Shown here piece after piece: positions 1 to 7,862 of a stretch of 55,988 bases of DNA. Each line of letters begins with the position of its first letter. Positions within the stretch are counted from its first letter, which is position 1. The notes under the pieces are model-generated. The model did no database searches and was not told where the DNA came from. It saw only the letters and a program-made list of their open reading frames with translations. Source of the DNA: Lacticaseibacillus hulanensis. Lineage in GTDB: Bacteria > Bacillota > Bacilli > Lactobacillales > Lactobacillaceae. The position numbers and the translations under genes were made by a program. The stretch covers positions 1 to 55,988 of the forward strand of contig NZ_RRYD01000003.1 in the NCBI RefSeq assembly GCF_004010095.1. The letters run 5' to 3'.

Positions 1-731
1 CTCTTAACTTCACTGCTCTGATCACGACTATCAGAAGCAACTGTAGACTTGTTTGGAAGGTTCTCCAACTTGTTCTGGTCCTGGTTACTCTTAGCTTCAT
101 CAGAAGCAACTGTAGACTTGTTAGGAGTGTTCTTCAACGTGTCTTGGGCCTGCTTTGTGGCATCGCTGACAGCCTTAGTATTAGTTGCTAAGTCGGCAAG
201 GGTTTTACCTCCAGCGTTAGCAGCTGCAACCTGGAAACTCTTTGCATTGTTAGCAATGTAGTTCTTTACTCCATCAGGCACTGTTGCACCCTTAAGGGTA
301 AGGACACGAACGATGACGCGCTGCAATACTTCAGCTTGGTCCGTGTAGCTTTCATTTGTCAAATCGGATGTTTTACCGTAAACGGTAACCTTACCGCCTT
401 TGTAAACATAACCACCCGCTGTACCACCATTGGCATCAAGCATTGCTTTAGCACGCCCGATTTGAAGTGTGGTTTTTACGTCCTTAGCAGCCTCGGGATT
501 GGCGTTAACCGCATCCTCTGCATTGGTTAAGGCTGTCTGCAAGGCAACCTTAGCACTTTCAGAAATAGTTGAAGTCTTCGCTGGTACCGTGACTGGGTCA
601 GCGCTCGTTGCAGCGGACACATTGCTTGTGCCAGCAGCACCAACACTAAGCAAAGCGATTGAGGCCACACCTGCGGCAACCCAGTTCTTCTTCACTTTGT
701 AAAGTTTCTTTGCTCCTGAACGATCTTTCAT
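1..731 (-). CDS. Secreted/surface protein, N-terminal part (runs off window)
   Basis: The reading frame starts at the ATG 731-729 behind a GGGAGG ribosome site and stays open to the window edge, so only the first 243 residues are visible. Residues 9-17 read KLYKVKKNW, which fits the KxYKxGKxW signal motif of lactobacillar surface proteins except for K in place of G. A hydrophobic stretch follows (residues about 18-37), with a likely cleavage near VSA at residue 40. The mature part is Ala/Asn/Thr/Lys-rich and helical-looking, and near the visible end carries two copies of a 23-residue repeat that begins NKSTVASD (69-bp DNA repeat around 29-57 and 98-126). The product is presumably exported and anchored or wall-associated; its function cannot be told without the C-terminus. 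Confidence 0.85.
   Translation of the reverse strand, partial: MKDRSGAKKLYKVKKNWVAAGVASIALLSVGAAGTSNVSAATSADPVTVPAKTSTISESAKVALQTALTNAEDAVNANPEAAKDVKTTLQIGRAKAMLDANGGTAGGYVYKGGKVTVYGKTSDLTNESYTDQAEVLQRVIVRVLTLKGATVPDGVKNYIANNAKSFQVAAANAGGKTLADLATNTKAVSDATKQAQDTLKNTPNKSTVASDEAKSNQDQNKLENLPNKSTVASDSRDQSSEVK
29..126 (-). repeat. 69-bp in-frame tandem repeat in surface protein
   Basis: A nearly identical block of about 27 bases (cagaagcaactgtagacttg and following) occurs at about 30-57 and again at about 99-126, offset by 69 bases. It encodes a 23-residue repeat beginning NKSTVASD. The array may continue beyond the left edge of the window. Confidence 0.75.
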
Positions 732-1414
732 GAATAATTCCTCCCAATGATTATAAAATTGCGCGCATCGAGTGACTCACGTAGACCTATGACGACGCTA
801 TTCCCTCGAATTACTGGTTTTAGTGTACAACGCTAATTTCTACCTGGCCAATACGTTTTCATGCTGTTTTGTACGAATGTAACGTTTGTTTTACTGCTTC
901 AAACAATATTTTTGTTGATATTTACATCGTTTCAGCACAAAAAATCCAATAACATTTTTATTTAGTTGCGGCTTTGCAACTTACAGCGCTTTCATTCTTT
1001 AGCAAAAGCTTGAAAGGTCACTTTGTGTTTCACATTTTCTACTATTCGACGCATTATTGTTGCCTTTGTGCAATTTTCATCCCGAGGCATTATTTTGGCC
1101 TAAAACAAAAATGTGCTACGTTTTTGCATGAATTTTCCATATAATTTCATATTTAAGCGGAAACAATTTCCAGTTTTCTGAACGTGTGTTACAAAAATGT
1201 AATCTGGAAAATCAATTATGTCTCTGCCACAATCATTAACCAGAATGGTGTTATTGTTTGTTACTAAATAAGCCGGTTTAATAATTAGTGTCCACAAAAT
1301 GAAGTACTTCTATTATTAGATACTGCCTGTCGTCAGATTACTAACCCAAGCAACGCCTACTCGTTTCAGCTCTCCCCACATGCTTGCCAACGCTCAAACC
1401 GAAATTCGCTCACC
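732..1414. other. AT-rich intergenic region without a supported gene
   Basis: About 680 bases are much richer in A/T than the flanking genes. Short open frames here have no ribosome site or recognisable product. A possible promoter for the surface-protein gene on the minus strand is TTGGCC, 18 bases, TACACT (TACACT at about 821-826, reverse strand), giving a leader of about 90 bases. A weak cre-like site (TGAAAGCGCTGTAA on the minus strand, about 980-995) is also present. An AT-rich island upstream of a surface-protein gene is common in lactobacilli; nothing else is recognisable. Confidence 0.5.
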
Positions 1415-1461
1415 AAAAAGAGCCTGCACCCTTGCAGCACCAAGCTGTTCGGGTTGCAGGC
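1415..1461 (-). terminator. Rho-independent terminator
   Basis: On the minus strand a GCCTGCA/TGCAGGC stem (arms at 1455-1461 and 1422-1428) is followed by TCTTTTT. It lies just after the stop of the 1472-2122 gene. Confidence 0.75.
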
Positions 1462-1471
1462 CCTCGCCTAA

Positions 1472-2122
1472 TTAATATTTAGTCGTGAACTTACCACTCG
1501 GATATACCCAGTACATGTGCTCAGACTTTAGCTTGCCGTTATCCTTGCGCTCGTAGCCAGTGACCATGTACACGGCGATGCTGGCATCCCCCTTGCCCTT
1601 CTTCTCACACTTGTATGCTGCCGATGCTTGGGCCTTTTCTTCCGGGTGCTGACCGAAGTAGTTCGCGACAATCGCCACTGCCTTGGCCTTCGTCATGTCG
1701 CCATCCGGAACCATTACGCTACCACTCGTCGCGGTGATGGCACCCTTGATGGATTCCTGCTTCTTCTTTGTTGCTTTCTTAGTAGAAGAGTCGCTCGAAG
1801 ATTTGCTGTTGACGTCCACAATCTTGGGCGTCTTTTTCTTCGCGACCTTATGGGTTTCAACCGGTGCCGAAGCAAAGTGTGGCCGAATGACCCGATCGTA
1901 GCCAATCACCGCGACTAGCGCGATGACGAGCACGATGAGCATGCCCCTTGTGTCTTTGAGCGTGGTCGCCATCCGTCGCGTGCGAATGCGCGGATTAGGA
2001 TTGCGGGATGCACCGACGTACTTACTGATGTACCGCAACATGACCACCACAATGAGGAAGACGATGAATAGCTCCCGCACGAGTAGGTTATGTAAGATGA
2101 TGTCCAAGATTGTGTTCAACAT
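1472..2122 (-). CDS. Membrane-anchored protein of unknown function
   Basis: 216 residues from the ATG at 2122, chosen because AGGAG lies 10 bases upstream; a longer frame (to 2179) has no ribosome site. Two hydrophobic segments are visible (about residues 17-33 and 60-76), separated by a short basic loop rich in Arg. They are followed by a Lys/Ser/Thr-rich linker and a C-terminal domain of about 75 residues ending YPSGKFTTKY. The order suggests a small extracytoplasmic domain held on a flexible stalk. I do not recognise the family. The gene is monocistronic, with its own terminator. Confidence 0.7.
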   Translation of the reverse strand: MLNTILDIILHNLLVRELFIVFLIVVVMLRYISKYVGASRNPNPRIRTRRMATTLKDTRGMLIVLVIALVAVIGYDRVIRPHFASAPVETHKVAKKKTPKIVDVNSKSSSDSSTKKATKKKQESIKGAITATSGSVMVPDGDMTKAKAVAIVANYFGQHPEEKAQASAAYKCEKKGKGDASIAVYMVTGYERKDNGKLKSEHMYWVYPSGKFTTKY

Positions 2123-2446
2123 ACGCTTTTTTCTCCTACAATTATTGTTGCCCCATACAACTACTTGAGTATACCGCAAGCGCGTACACGGTGCACTCCG
2201 ATTTATGCCGCAGATGAGCTCGCTGATGCACTGATTTTCACTTTACTTGATACTTTTGGTCAACATTTGCACTATTCATGCGATAGTAAAGATGGCTCAA
2301 CAAGTGGGCATCGACACGTGTCCCGCACCACTCATCACCCTTTTGCCGATATTTGCCGCGACATCGCCGACCTAAACAACTATACTTAATGGCAGAGTAT
2401 CAAATTGGCGCGCGTTGTGCACGTTGGCCATTCATGGAGGAAACAC
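2123..2446. other. Divergent intergenic region
   Basis: About 320 bases separate two divergent genes. Candidate -10 boxes are TATACT on the minus strand (about 2169-2174) and TATACT on the plus strand (about 2381-2386); neither has a convincing -35 box. No RNA gene or conserved structure was recognised. Confidence 0.4.
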
Positions 2447-2881
2447 ATGCAGATTAAAACTACCACTGTACTAGATTCACAGATTCACGCCCACAGCGTC
2501 GCCATCCGGACCGCCGTGTTCGTGAAGGAACAAAACGTGCCCACCGAACTTGAAGTCGATGAAGACGAGGGCAAATGCGTCTACTTCGTCGGATACAACA
2601 ACGCAGGCACACCAATGGCAACCCTGCGCCTGAACCCCGAAAGCTACGGCTACCACGTTCAGCGCGTCGCCGTGATGAAGCAGGCTCGTGGCACCGGCCT
2701 GGGCCGGGAGATCATGCAGAAGGCCATCGAGTACGCTAAGGAACACGGCGCTGAGAAGCTCGTGCTCGGCGCGCAGACGCACGCAACCGGCTTTTACGAA
2801 GGCCTCGGCTTCACGTACACCAATAAGCCCGAGTTCATGGACGCTGGCATCCCCCACCGCGAGATGCAGCTGAAGCTCTAA
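2447..2881 (+). CDS. GNAT N-acetyltransferase, ElaA/YjcF-like
   Basis: 144 residues. The ATG at 2447 follows GGAGG at good spacing, so the upstream in-frame TTG is rejected. The N-terminal motif RTAVFVKEQNVP (about residues 19-30) is typical of the ElaA/YjcF group. The acetyl-CoA pyrophosphate-binding motif is seen as QARGTGLG (about residues 79-86), and the C-terminal part contains the usual FYEGLGF. Members transfer an acetyl group from acetyl-CoA to a small molecule or protein; the substrate here is unknown. A terminator follows directly. Confidence 0.85.
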   Translation: MQIKTTTVLDSQIHAHSVAIRTAVFVKEQNVPTELEVDEDEGKCVYFVGYNNAGTPMATLRLNPESYGYHVQRVAVMKQARGTGLGREIMQKAIEYAKEHGAEKLVLGAQTHATGFYEGLGFTYTNKPEFMDAGIPHREMQLKL

Positions 2882-2891
2882 GATAATGCGT

Positions 2892-2932
2892 AATCCCCGG
2901 ATGGCCAGGTGGCTGTCTGGGGATTTTGTTTT
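2892..2932 (+). terminator. Rho-independent terminator
   Basis: Inverted repeat AATCCCC...GGGGATT with an inner GGCC/GGCT segment, followed by TTGTTTTG, 10 bases after the acetyltransferase stop. Confidence 0.8.
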
Positions 2933-3019
2933 GTCTGGACGCGAGCGTGGCTGGTGGTTGATCGCGATTGCGGGCACGCACTACCGGATTTGCTGATACG
3001 ATTTTACGCGTGAATACGC

Positions 3020-3025
3020 TATAAT
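3020..3025 (+). promoter_or_regulatory. Consensus -10 box (TATAAT)
   Basis: A perfect TATAAT stands about 80 bases before the start of the 3108 gene. No good -35 box at 16-18 bases was found, so this is a partial promoter call. Confidence 0.4.
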
Positions 3026-3107
3026 AGAAGCAAGTTAAGGTGAGTCGGGCCGCGGCCTGGCGCAACCCCAAGTCACACGGAGCCGGAATTTGCACTGGAG
3101 GAAGACC

Positions 3108-3569
3108 ATGTCACAGAAGCGAGCCTCATTTATTTTCACCCTCATGTTCATCGTTCCTTACATCTGCGCGGTGGCCATCATTGGCGTATCGTACAACGTG
3201 CTTGTCGCCCACGGTGGCAGTCCATGGCGCATCGCGGTCGGGACCATTGTGGGCACGATGCTGCTGTATTTCCTCAAGATTCCCCTAGAGCGCCCCCTGC
3301 GCATCCTCGGCAAGTACACGTTCCGCTTCAACCGCCGCGTCATCCGCCTGTTCATGCTGGATGAGGCCAAGAGCTGGAAGAAGTACGCCAACATCGCCAT
3401 CGACGCCATCTTCAGCCTGCTCGGCATCCTCACCGTTGGCTTCCTGTGGGGCGGCCATGCCGGCTACGAACTCCTCTCTGGCACCCTGATTGGCTGGATT
3501 GTGATGGTTCTGTTCGGCTCCCTGTGTATCTCCGGGTACATGGAATTCGACGCGCTGTCGATTAAGTGA
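3108..3569 (+). CDS. Small multi-pass membrane protein, unknown
   Basis: 153 residues from the ATG at 3108, placed by GGAGG 5 bases upstream. Four hydrophobic segments can be seen (about residues 7-28, 40-58, 98-113 and 123-142), with a strongly basic cytoplasmic-type loop (RFNRRVIRLF) between the second and third. No catalytic motif is visible and I do not recognise the family. The gene stands alone, between terminators. Confidence 0.75.
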   Translation: MSQKRASFIFTLMFIVPYICAVAIIGVSYNVLVAHGGSPWRIAVGTIVGTMLLYFLKIPLERPLRILGKYTFRFNRRVIRLFMLDEAKSWKKYANIAIDAIFSLLGILTVGFLWGGHAGYELLSGTLIGWIVMVLFGSLCISGYMEFDALSIK

Positions 3570-3617
3570 GACCAGCTTGGTCCGTGGCCACCGGGATTTT
3601 AGGCCAGATCACAATTA

Positions 3618-3655
3618 GCCGCCGAGCCTGCATCATGCGGGTCCGGCGTTTTTTA
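3618..3655 (+). terminator. Probable Rho-independent terminator
   Basis: GCCGCCGAGCC pairs imperfectly with GGGTCCGGC across a short loop and is followed by GTTTTTTA. Confidence 0.65.
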
Positions 3656-3741
3656 TGCCACCAAATCGTTGGGCTGATCATTCTGCTGTGACCAAACGTT
3701 GTACAATAGAAGCAAATCATGCACCCGAAAGGACGATTCTT

Positions 3742-4224
3742 ATGCGCCGCAACATTCAAAACATCGATACCACCACGCCCCACACCTACTCCGGCTTCTT
3801 CAACCGCACCGGCTACAAGGTGAACCGCGATGAGGACGGCATCGAGGAGTACGCACCCACGCTGCTCATCACGAACGTCAAGGACGACACGGGGCGGCTG
3901 CTGACGGACCATCTCTGGTTCGACTACAGCGCAGACTTCAAGGCACTGGGCCAGCTGAAGTCCGGCGAGTTGCTGAAGTTCGACGCGCTCGCCACGACCT
4001 ACATGAAGGGTCGCCCCGGTGAGCACCACAAGGACTTCCAGCTCACGGACCCAACCAACATCAGCCTCGTGCGCCCCGGCGACCACAAGCCGCTGCCGGA
4101 TGACGACAAGGTCTTCATCGGCTGGATCATGAAGAGCAACGAGAAGTTCTACCGCATCTCCGGCCGCATGGTGGATCCGGAATACGTGGAGGCTTACACC
4201 CAGTGGGCGGAAGATAACAAGTAG
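3742..4224 (+). CDS. Conserved-looking hypothetical protein
   Basis: 160 residues from the ATG at 3742; AAAGGA lies 10 bases upstream and a TACAAT -10-like box at 3702-3707. The earlier in-frame ATG (3655) lies inside the preceding terminator and is rejected. The protein is soluble and charged, with no signal peptide or membrane segment, and is Thr/Asp-rich near the N-terminus. A segment around residues 75-100 (GELLKFDALATTYMKG and on) looks like a small beta-barrel domain, but that is only an impression. Function unknown. Confidence 0.75.
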   Translation: MRRNIQNIDTTTPHTYSGFFNRTGYKVNRDEDGIEEYAPTLLITNVKDDTGRLLTDHLWFDYSADFKALGQLKSGELLKFDALATTYMKGRPGEHHKDFQLTDPTNISLVRPGDHKPLPDDDKVFIGWIMKSNEKFYRISGRMVDPEYVEAYTQWAEDNK

Positions 4225-4369
4225 TTGATACAGCACTAACCAGACGCGAAGATGGCGTTTGGCTAGTGCTGTTTTATTTATAATTACCGTATGGCCTTTC
4301 AACCCCAAATCCGCATCTGTATGTTATTATATTATTGATTATTACAGAACGTACTTTGGAGAGATAAAG

Positions 4370-5074
4370 ATGAATTCAAGAAAAGACTTCCGTAACGGTA
4401 AGGGTAATGGGATAAACCGGATACTATATGTGCTCCTTGGGGTGGTGCTCAGTCTCGCGGTTATCGGCGTTATTTTCATTGTCGTTGTGGCCAAACCCAA
4501 CCACGACAGTCAGTCGGAATCCGCCACTACTTCGGTTAGTTCCAGTAAGGCTGCGTCAACCACGAGCACGAAGAGTAGCTCGAGCTCCAGCAGTGCGGCC
4601 GCGTCCAGCAGTATGCCGGTAACCGTGACCGTAACTAACTACCAAAGCTACTCGCGCTACGATGGGGAGTACTACAGTGAATCTGGAATGGACGGTTACT
4701 GGTACGACGTTGATTTTTCATCTGGTACGGTCACGATGCTGGACAGTTCCGATTGGTCAGAAACTTTCCATTTTGACAAGGTCCTGCGCCACGAAGATGG
4801 GACCCTAGTCATCAACACGCACACAGACGACAGGGATTATGGCCAGCACGTGGCGTTCTTGTTTGCACCCAGCGACCGCAAAGTCACGCGGAACTGGCAG
4901 ATTAACAGTCACATTGACGACCTGACCGACGTCTCAACCCCGCGGCTAAGCCCAGCACAATCAGCTGACGGCGGGAAAACCTTCGACATGGCCCCGGCCT
5001 ACCACGCATTCGCGACGAACCAGACCACCCTGACTGATGGCGAAGCTACTTCCACAGTCTTCACGCTGGAATAG
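4370..5074 (+). CDS. Membrane-anchored protein with Ser-rich stalk
   Basis: 234 residues from the ATG at 4370, with TGGAGAG 8-9 bases upstream. A basic N-terminus is followed by one transmembrane helix (about residues 17-41). A serine/alanine/threonine-rich low-complexity stalk (about residues 45-82) leads to an extracellular domain rich in Asp, Tyr and Gly. No cysteine lipobox or LPxTG motif is present, so the helix is probably an uncleaved anchor. The fold and function of the outer domain are not recognised. Confidence 0.75.
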   Translation: MNSRKDFRNGKGNGINRILYVLLGVVLSLAVIGVIFIVVVAKPNHDSQSESATTSVSSSKAASTTSTKSSSSSSSAAASSSMPVTVTVTNYQSYSRYDGEYYSESGMDGYWYDVDFSSGTVTMLDSSDWSETFHFDKVLRHEDGTLVINTHTDDRDYGQHVAFLFAPSDRKVTRNWQINSHIDDLTDVSTPRLSPAQSADGGKTFDMAPAYHAFATNQTTLTDGEATSTVFTLE

Positions 5075-5083
5075 GCGAACACA

Positions 5084-5133
5084 AAATGAACGATGCCCAG
5101 ACAATACGCCGCGGACACCGTTCATTTTTGTTT
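5084..5133. terminator. Terminator, probably bidirectional
   Basis: AAATGAACG pairs with CGTTCATTT; a T-run (TTTTTG) follows on the plus strand. It separates two convergent genes. Confidence 0.75.
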
Positions 5134-5179
5134 GTCGATACTCAGCCAGTTTTCACAGGGGGAGCAGACTCGCCTTCCG

Positions 5180-5491
5180 TCACTTATCCCCCATCAATTC
5201 CTCGGCCACGGCGAGCACGGCCGGACCGTTCATCGTGCCGTAGTCGTGCATGTCGATTACCTGCACGGGAATTGGCAGCGCCTTGGTCAGCTTCTCGCTC
5301 TCGAACCGGACTTGCGGGCCAATCAGCAGCACATCCGGGTGCCGGCGTGGGTACTCATCGGTGGCAGCATACACTGACGTGGCAAAGATCGTGTAGTCCC
5401 GCCCCTCATCCTTGGCCGCATCCTGCATGTGCTTGACGAGCAGGCTGCTGGAAAAACCGCCCGCACACACCAACATAATGGTCTTCGTCAT
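5180..5491 (-). CDS. PTS system EIIB component, lactose/cellobiose type (orphan)
   Basis: 103 residues, the usual length of a stand-alone EIIB of this family. EIIB accepts phosphate from EIIA on a cysteine and passes it to the sugar held by the membrane EIIC. Cys9 lies in the phosphate-loop signature MLVCAGGFSSSLLVKHM. The ATG at 5491 was chosen because it places the first beta-strand at the N-terminus; AAGG lies 5 bases upstream. No EIIC gene is adjacent; the only EIIA of this type in the window is at 7469-7801. It may serve a permease elsewhere or have a regulatory role. Confidence 0.85.
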   Translation of the reverse strand: MTKTIMLVCAGGFSSSLLVKHMQDAAKDEGRDYTIFATSVYAATDEYPRRHPDVLLIGPQVRFESEKLTKALPIPVQVIDMHDYGTMNGPAVLAVAEELMGDK

Positions 5492-5625
5492 TTTGCCTTG
5501 CCCCGTTTCGTGTTTATTGACTTCATTATAGAGCTTGTCAGTGCTGCCAACAACGCTCATGCCGGCCGTCTGGGATCCGTGCCACGACCATTTCGCCAAT
5601 TTGTCGCAATTCTATTTTTCCAGGG

Positions 5626-5634
5626 TGCTACAAT
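5626..5634 (+). promoter_or_regulatory. Extended -10 promoter element
   Basis: TGCTACAAT matches the extended -10 pattern TGnTATAAT with one change. It overlaps the first possible ATG of the following gene (5633), which argues that translation begins further downstream. Confidence 0.5.
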
Positions 5635-5671
5635 GAAGAAACGAGAAACAGCGAAAGTAGAGGCTAAGAGC

Positions 5672-6154
5672 GTGGACAACATTCGGTTAGCGAACAAATC
5701 TGATTACAGTGCCGTGGCGGCGGCGTACTTCATGGCAAACTGGGGCACCGGCACGATGGTTGTGTCATCCGGCAACTACAAAGCGGCGGACCTCAAGGGG
5801 GTCGTGGCGCTGGACGAGCACGACAAAATCGTCGGAATGATTACCTACGCCGTGCACGGCAACGCGCTCGAGATTGTTTCACTGAACGCCACCCCCGCCA
5901 ATCAGGGCATCGGCAGCAAGCTCCTCACCGAGGCCGAACACCGGGCACTGGACGACGGGCTGACAATGATGCTACTGACGACCACGAATGATAATTTGCC
6001 GGGTTTGCAGTTCTACATGAAGCGCGGCTACCGCATGGCCAAGGTCATCCGCGGTGCCGCCGACCGGGCCCGTGAAGCTAAGCGCGCCATCCCCGTCGTC
6101 GGTTACGGTGGCATCCCCGTGCACGACGAGATTCTGCTGAACAAGGCGCTGTAA
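5672..6154 (+). CDS. GNAT N-acetyltransferase
   Basis: 160 residues from the GTG at 5672, which has GAGG 8 bases upstream. The ATG at 5633 (173 residues) is an alternative, but it falls inside an extended -10 box and has a poor ribosome site. From the GTG, the protein begins with the usual first strand (NIRLANKSD). The acetyl-CoA motif is NQGIGSKLL in the middle of the protein, followed by FYMKRGY. The substrate is unknown. The gene is divergent from the EIIB gene and ends at a bidirectional terminator. Confidence 0.8.
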   Translation: MDNIRLANKSDYSAVAAAYFMANWGTGTMVVSSGNYKAADLKGVVALDEHDKIVGMITYAVHGNALEIVSLNATPANQGIGSKLLTEAEHRALDDGLTMMLLTTTNDNLPGLQFYMKRGYRMAKVIRGAADRAREAKRAIPVVGYGGIPVHDEILLNKAL

Positions 6155-6159
6155 CTAAA

Positions 6160-6195
6160 ACCGACCGGTGCATCTGCGCGCCGGCCGGTATTTTT
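6160..6195. terminator. Terminator, bidirectional
   Basis: ACCGACCGG...CCGGCCGGT followed by ATTTTTA; lies between two convergent genes. Confidence 0.75.
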
Positions 6196-6202
6196 ATACT
6201 AT

Positions 6203-7297
6203 TCATTTGTCCTCAAAATCAATCCGGTGCAGCCTTACCAAATGCCACACGTAGATCACGATGGTCTTGACCACCGCGTAGACCGGGATGGCGAGGACCG
6301 TGCCGATGATGCCGTATAGGTGACTGACCACCAGCAGGATGATGACGATGGTGAGTGGGTGCACGTCCAGCGAGCGGCCAATCACGTTCGGGTAGATGAA
6401 GTTGCCGTCAATCAGGTGGACAATCACGGTGATCATAATCACGAACGCGACCTGCTTCCAGCCGATGGTGCTCGCCACCAGCACGGACGGAATCGCGCCG
6501 ATGTACGGACCCAGGTACGGTATCAGCTGGGTAACCATCGCAATCAGCGCCAGCAGCAATGAGTATGGCTGGCCGATGATGGTGTAGCCCGTGCCCATGA
6601 ACACCCCGACGAAGAGGCATTCGAGTGCCTGCCCGCTGATGTAGTGGGACAGCGTGTCGTCCATCCGCGCAAACGCGACGCCGACCTCATGCTGGTAGCG
6701 CTCCGGGAACAGCCGCTGGACGGACGGTACGAACTTCTTCCCGTCCTTCAGCATGAAGAACAGCACCATGGGAATCGTGATGATGGAAAAGAACGCGCCG
6801 GCTACCGAGCCCACGATGTTGGGCAAACCACTGGCGAAGGACTTGATGATGCCCCCCGCCATTTTCTCCGCGTTCAGCCGCTGCACGTACTGGTCTAGGT
6901 TCAGCTCCTGGTACCAGTGATACCGGCTGGCGTGGGCTGCGAACCGGCGCGTGTCGGTCACAAGCTGCGGCAGCGCGCCAATCATGTCACTGACCTGGTG
7001 CACAACCTTGGGCACCAGTGTCACCCCGCCGAGCACCAGCAGACCCGCCAGCACGACAAGAAGGAGCGGCACACTCCAGGCGCGGCGCAGGTGCAGCCGG
7101 TGATCCAGGAGCTTGATGACCGGGTCAAACAGGTAGTACAGGAACAGCGCCGCCACCAGCGGAATCAGCCACGTCGAAAAGAAGGTGGCCACGGGCGCAA
7201 ACAGGAACGAGACCTTGCTCATGCCGAAGATAATCCAGACGATGATCAGGACTTCGAGGGACCAGTACATTAATTTTGAATTCCGGATGTTTTTCAT
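6203..7297 (-). CDS. AI-2E family (PerM) membrane transporter
   Basis: 364 residues, the normal length for the family. The ATG at 7297 has AGAGG 6 bases upstream. The family layout is clear: two close N-terminal helices, a third helix, a soluble middle domain (about residues 90-150), then a block of four to five helices. The C-terminal half contains the conserved segment PYLGPYIGAIPS and HLIDGNFIYPNVIGRS. Family members have been linked to export of autoinducer-2 or to Na+/H+ exchange; sequence alone does not decide between these. It lies between the orphan EIIB and EIIA genes. Confidence 0.9.
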   Translation of the reverse strand: MKNIRNSKLMYWSLEVLIIVWIIFGMSKVSFLFAPVATFFSTWLIPLVAALFLYYLFDPVIKLLDHRLHLRRAWSVPLLLVVLAGLLVLGGVTLVPKVVHQVSDMIGALPQLVTDTRRFAAHASRYHWYQELNLDQYVQRLNAEKMAGGIIKSFASGLPNIVGSVAGAFFSIITIPMVLFFMLKDGKKFVPSVQRLFPERYQHEVGVAFARMDDTLSHYISGQALECLFVGVFMGTGYTIIGQPYSLLLALIAMVTQLIPYLGPYIGAIPSVLVASTIGWKQVAFVIMITVIVHLIDGNFIYPNVIGRSLDVHPLTIVIILLVVSHLYGIIGTVLAIPVYAVVKTIVIYVWHLVRLHRIDFEDK

Positions 7298-7415
7298 TGT
7301 CTACCTCTTCGTGAGCACGTCCGTGAATGGCCGCCGCGCGGTATAGTGGCGGCTACCGCGGCAAATCACGGTTTGCGTGTTTCTTTCCGACCTAATATGT
7401 TCGAGCTTACCACAA

Positions 7416-7471
7416 ATAAAAAATTCGGGAAGCAGTTAACAAGAATTTGCTAACTACTTCCCGAATTTTTA
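7416..7471. terminator. Strong bidirectional terminator
   Basis: AAAAATTCGGGAAG and CTTCCCGAATTTTT form a long stem with an inner AGTTA/TAACT extension. On the minus strand the stem begins within the stop codon of the EIIA gene. Confidence 0.85.
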
Positions 7472-7801
7472 ATCCTTGAGCTTCGTGTACACCAATTGGT
7501 ACAGGGCCACCATCCGCTTGGCCATGTCAATCATGGCCAGCGCGTCGGTCAGGTGCGTCTCGGCGTGGACGAGGAGCACTGAGAAGTCGGGGCCTTCGCC
7601 GCGCGCTTCCTGGCTCAGCAGGTGGTTGTGGGCCTGGCGCGCAACGTTGACCGCGTTTTGCGCCCGCGTCAGCCACTTCTGCGCCTCCGCAAAATCCCGT
7701 TCTTCGGCCGCGTCCACCGCCGTCAGCGCCGCATCCCGTGCCGTCCCCGCATTGCTAATCATGTCCATGACGCTCTTGGGGTTATCCTCAGGAATTGCCA
7801 T
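7469..7801 (-). CDS. PTS system EIIA component, lactose/cellobiose type (orphan)
   Basis: 110 residues, the usual size. The ATG at 7801 follows GGAGG at 6 bases, so the longer frame to 7912 (which runs into the helicase gene) is rejected. EIIA of this family is a helical trimer phosphorylated on a histidine by HPr; here the site is His79 in LLVHAETHLTDAL. It starts 61 bases after the helicase stop on the same strand and could be co-transcribed with it. No EIIC lies nearby. Together with the orphan EIIB 2 kb away it could complete a PTS whose permease is encoded elsewhere. Confidence 0.88.
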   Translation of the reverse strand: MAIPEDNPKSVMDMISNAGTARDAALTAVDAAEERDFAEAQKWLTRAQNAVNVARQAHNHLLSQEARGEGPDFSVLLVHAETHLTDALAMIDMAKRMVALYQLVYTKLKD

Positions 7802-7862
7802 ACTCAACCCTCCACTTAGTATGTATATAAAACGCCGCAACAGCTGTGCAGCGTCTTGCTTA

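Noticed and set aside
1100-1297. 65-residue minus-strand open frame in the AT-rich region
   Set aside because: No ribosome site, no recognisable sequence, composition of non-coding AT-rich DNA.
2477-2977. Long minus-strand frame opposite the ElaA-like acetyltransferase
   Set aside because: Shadow frame of a GC-rich gene; no ribosome site and no family resemblance. The same holds for the long antisense frames over the helicase, ligA, pcrA, gatB and purB.
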